Assembly: GCA_944325235.1 (NCBI GenBank) | Contig: CALUZE010000059.1 | Span: 1 to 7,728, forward strand | Source of the DNA: an uncultured Elusimicrobiales bacterium | Lineage (GTDB): Bacteria > Elusimicrobiota > Elusimicrobia > Elusimicrobiales > Elusimicrobiaceae | Length of the DNA: 7,728 nt | Direction of reading: 5' to 3' | Shown: piece after piece, positions 6,486-7,728 of the stretch | How the letters are laid out: each line of letters starts with the position of its first letter | Numbering within the stretch: position 1 is the first letter of the stretch | Program-made: the position numbers and the translations under genes | The notes under the pieces: model-generated | What the model saw: the letters and a program-made list of their open reading frames with translations, nothing else | Database searches by the model: none | What the model was told of the DNA's origin: nothing

Positions 6486-7550
6486 TTACAGTGCCACGTT
6501 TAAAATGATGAAGTACGCAATCATCACCGCGGCACCCAATCCCACGGCCGCTTTAGCCCATTCTTTGCTTTTAATGCCCAGTTTGGAGGCGCAAATAATA
6601 TTGGGAATGTTGCCCGGAATGAGCATCCCGCCGGAGACAATCAAGCTCATCAGCAAAAACGTCAGCGTGCGGGTGCTGATAGTCGGCGTGACTTCAATGG
6701 CGGCCAGGGTGGCGTTGTCCAGCACGGCAGACAGCGTGTTAATCCAGTACAGCCAGCCGGCCGACAGGTGTGAAATGGTCTGCATGGCCAGCGGTTTTAA
6801 CCCGTCGCCCAAAAACACCAACGCCATTACAAACAGGTACACTTTCGCCGCACGGATGACGATACTTTTGACGGAATGTTCGTCTTGAGATCCGGCTTCG
6901 GCCGGTTTGGGGCCGGGAGCCTTTTGGATGGTTTTTTCGCGGATGGCGCTGGCCAGGCCGGCCATAAATACAATGCCGCCCAATACAAACCAGCCCAGGT
7001 GGTCAATTAAAAAAAAGAAATCCGCGTTGTGCGGCTCGCCGGAGAGCTTGGAAAGCACCACCGTGCCGAGCGGTTCGCCGATAGACGTCAGCACCGCGCC
7101 CATACCGATGGAAAAACACGCATACACCACCAGCTTCACGCGGCCTTTGCGTTCCAGCGGCAGCATTACGGCCACTTCGGACAAAATAAGCGCTGCGATG
7201 ATGGCCGTAATCAAGCTGGCCGTCAGCCCCAAAATAAACACAATCAAAAACAGCGTCCAGCGCAGGCCCATGGATTTAACGGCCTTTTGCGTGAGGTGTT
7301 GGATATTTTTGTTAAATTTGCGGAACAACAGCCCGGCAATCAGCACCGCCAGGGTGATTTTAATCGGGTCTTCCAGCGCGGTCAGCACCAGGTGCCCGCT
7401 CCATACCTTGGAAACGGTCACGGCAAAAACGCCGCAGAGAAACAAAAACGCTTCCAAATTTTCTTCCACTTTGTGCACCGTAAGCGGCAAAAACAGCACT
7501 ACGGCGATTAACAACGCCAAGAGCGTTGTTTGTACGACGGAAAGTTCCAT
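6486..7550 (-). CDS. DUF1646-family multi-spanning membrane protein, putative ion transporter
   Basis: 354 residues, starting at an ATG six bases after GAGGT. About ten hydrophobic spans are visible in two halves, joined by a hydrophilic, probably cytoplasmic loop at about 204-228 (KTIQKAPGPKPAEAGSQDEH). Recognisable conserved pieces are GLTASLITAIIAALILSEV (108-126), SIGEPLGTVV (156-165), SAVLDNATLAAIEVTP (274-289) and GNIPNIICASKLGI (313-326). The paired small-residue, Asn/Asp-containing re-entrant-like segments resemble the ion transporter (IT) superfamily that includes ArsB and NhaD. The length fits DUF1646, a bacterial and archaeal family sometimes annotated as a cation transporter without proof. 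It would act in the inner membrane; substrate and coupling ion are unknown. It is a single-gene unit with its own promoter and terminator, divergent from tRNA-Glu. Family assignment was made by eye from these motifs. Confidence 0.75.
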   Translation of the reverse strand: MELSVVQTTLLALLIAVVLFLPLTVHKVEENLEAFLFLCGVFAVTVSKVWSGHLVLTALEDPIKITLAVLIAGLLFRKFNKNIQHLTQKAVKSMGLRWTLFLIVFILGLTASLITAIIAALILSEVAVMLPLERKGRVKLVVYACFSIGMGAVLTSIGEPLGTVVLSKLSGEPHNADFFFLIDHLGWFVLGGIVFMAGLASAIREKTIQKAPGPKPAEAGSQDEHSVKSIVIRAAKVYLFVMALVFLGDGLKPLAMQTISHLSAGWLYWINTLSAVLDNATLAAIEVTPTISTRTLTFLLMSLIVSGGMLIPGNIPNIICASKLGIKSKEWAKAAVGLGAAVMIAYFIILNVAL

Positions 7551-7588
7551 GGATTACCTCGCAAATAATAATAGAACGGCTTTCTTTT

Positions 7589-7594
7589 ATTATA
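7589..7594 (-). promoter_or_regulatory. -10 box for the DUF1646 gene
   Basis: The minus strand reads TATAAT at 7594-7589, giving a start point near 7582 and a leader of about 30 bases to the ATG at 7550. The expected -35 position holds AAGCGG, so the match is poor and activation by another factor is possible. Confidence 0.5.
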
Positions 7595-7617
7595 TAAAAT
7601 GCGGTGCACGGCCGCTT

Positions 7618-7646
7618 TTTACGGGGACGGAATAATATGATAAAAT
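7618..7646 (+). promoter_or_regulatory. Promoter for tRNA-Glu with extended -10
   Basis: TAAAAT (7641-7646) is preceded by TG one base upstream (7638-7639), an extended -10. TTTACG (7618-7623), four of six matches to TTGACA, lies exactly 17 bases upstream. The start point would be near 7653, about four bases before the mature tRNA, which suits a stable-RNA gene. Confidence 0.6.
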
Positions 7647-7656
7647 AAATATAGAA

Positions 7657-7728
7657 GTCCCGTTCGTCTAGTGGTCCAGGACGCCGCCCTCTCAAGGCGG
7701 AGATCACGAGTTCGAATCTCGTACGGGA
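7657..7728 (+). tRNA. tRNA-Glu (anticodon CTC), 3' end cut by window edge
   Basis: A full cloverleaf can be folded by eye. The acceptor strand GTCCCGT (7657-7663) pairs with ACGGGA at the window end, so only the last stem base, the discriminator and any CCA are missing. The D arm is GTCT/GGAC with an AGTGGTCCA-type loop. The anticodon stem CCGCC/GGCGG (7684-7688 and 7696-7700) encloses the loop CTCTCAA with anticodon CTC (7691-7693), which reads GAG. The T arm is ACGAG/CTCGT with loop TTCGAAT. The sequence closely resembles bacterial tRNA-Glu. It is the CTC isoacceptor; a TTC isoacceptor is presumably encoded elsewhere. Confidence 0.96.

Noticed and set aside
6907..7635. 242-codon plus-strand frame opposite the DUF1646 gene
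   Set aside because: Ser/Thr-rich antisense shadow; it would also read through the minus-strand promoter and shows no domain.
1..7728. CRISPR array, insertion sequence, phage or defence system
   Set aside because: No regularly spaced repeats, transposase, integrase or nuclease motifs were seen on either strand. The tRNA end shows no duplicated attachment site within the window.

Overview
The window looks like chromosomal DNA of a Gram-negative-type bacterium. It carries a secreted protein with a signal peptide, a type IV pilin-like prepilin and a bacterial tRNA-Glu. GC content is moderate, promoters are AT-rich with clear TATAAT-like -10 boxes, and intergenic gaps are short (about 70-155 bp). 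The mix of a solitary prepilin, a glucan phosphorylase of the DUF3417 type and a DUF1646 membrane protein would suit a gut-type fermenter, possibly Elusimicrobiota. That placement is an impression, not something the sequence proves. I see no insertion sequence, phage gene, CRISPR array or defence cassette.

Layout, left to right. (1) 1-128: probable C-terminal tail of an upstream gene, then a strong rho-independent terminator. The loop and right arm of that terminator nearly duplicate the first 23 bases of the window. (2) 229-1347 (+): an exported protein with a helical middle and a C-terminal receiver-like (CheY-fold) domain, followed by a hairpin terminator shared with the convergent gene. 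(3) 1416-2624 (-): an MFS transporter of the Spinster-like group. It is divergent from (4) 2737-3180 (+), a short prepilin; the two -10 boxes lie within about 35 bp. (5) A second shared hairpin at 3204-3234 separates the pilin from trmL (3245-3706, -), a tRNA wobble-base 2'-O-methyltransferase. (6) glgP (3809-6364, -), an alpha-glucan phosphorylase, lies upstream of trmL on the same strand. The two are separated by a 102-bp gap holding a large inverted repeat. (7) 6486-7550 (-): a DUF1646-type multi-spanning membrane protein with its own terminator. (8) 7657-7728 (+): tRNA-Glu(CTC), cut by the window edge just before its 3' end, with its own extended -10 promoter.

The genes do not form one pathway. 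Each appears to be a single-gene transcription unit, except that glgP and trmL may be co-transcribed: no U-tract terminator is seen between them. Core functions are glucan breakdown (glgP), wobble modification (trmL) and tRNA-Glu. The accessory part is the envelope set: the exported receiver-like protein, the pilin and two transporters. The most unusual item is the exported protein whose C-terminal domain resembles a response-regulator receiver, a fold normally confined to the cytoplasm.
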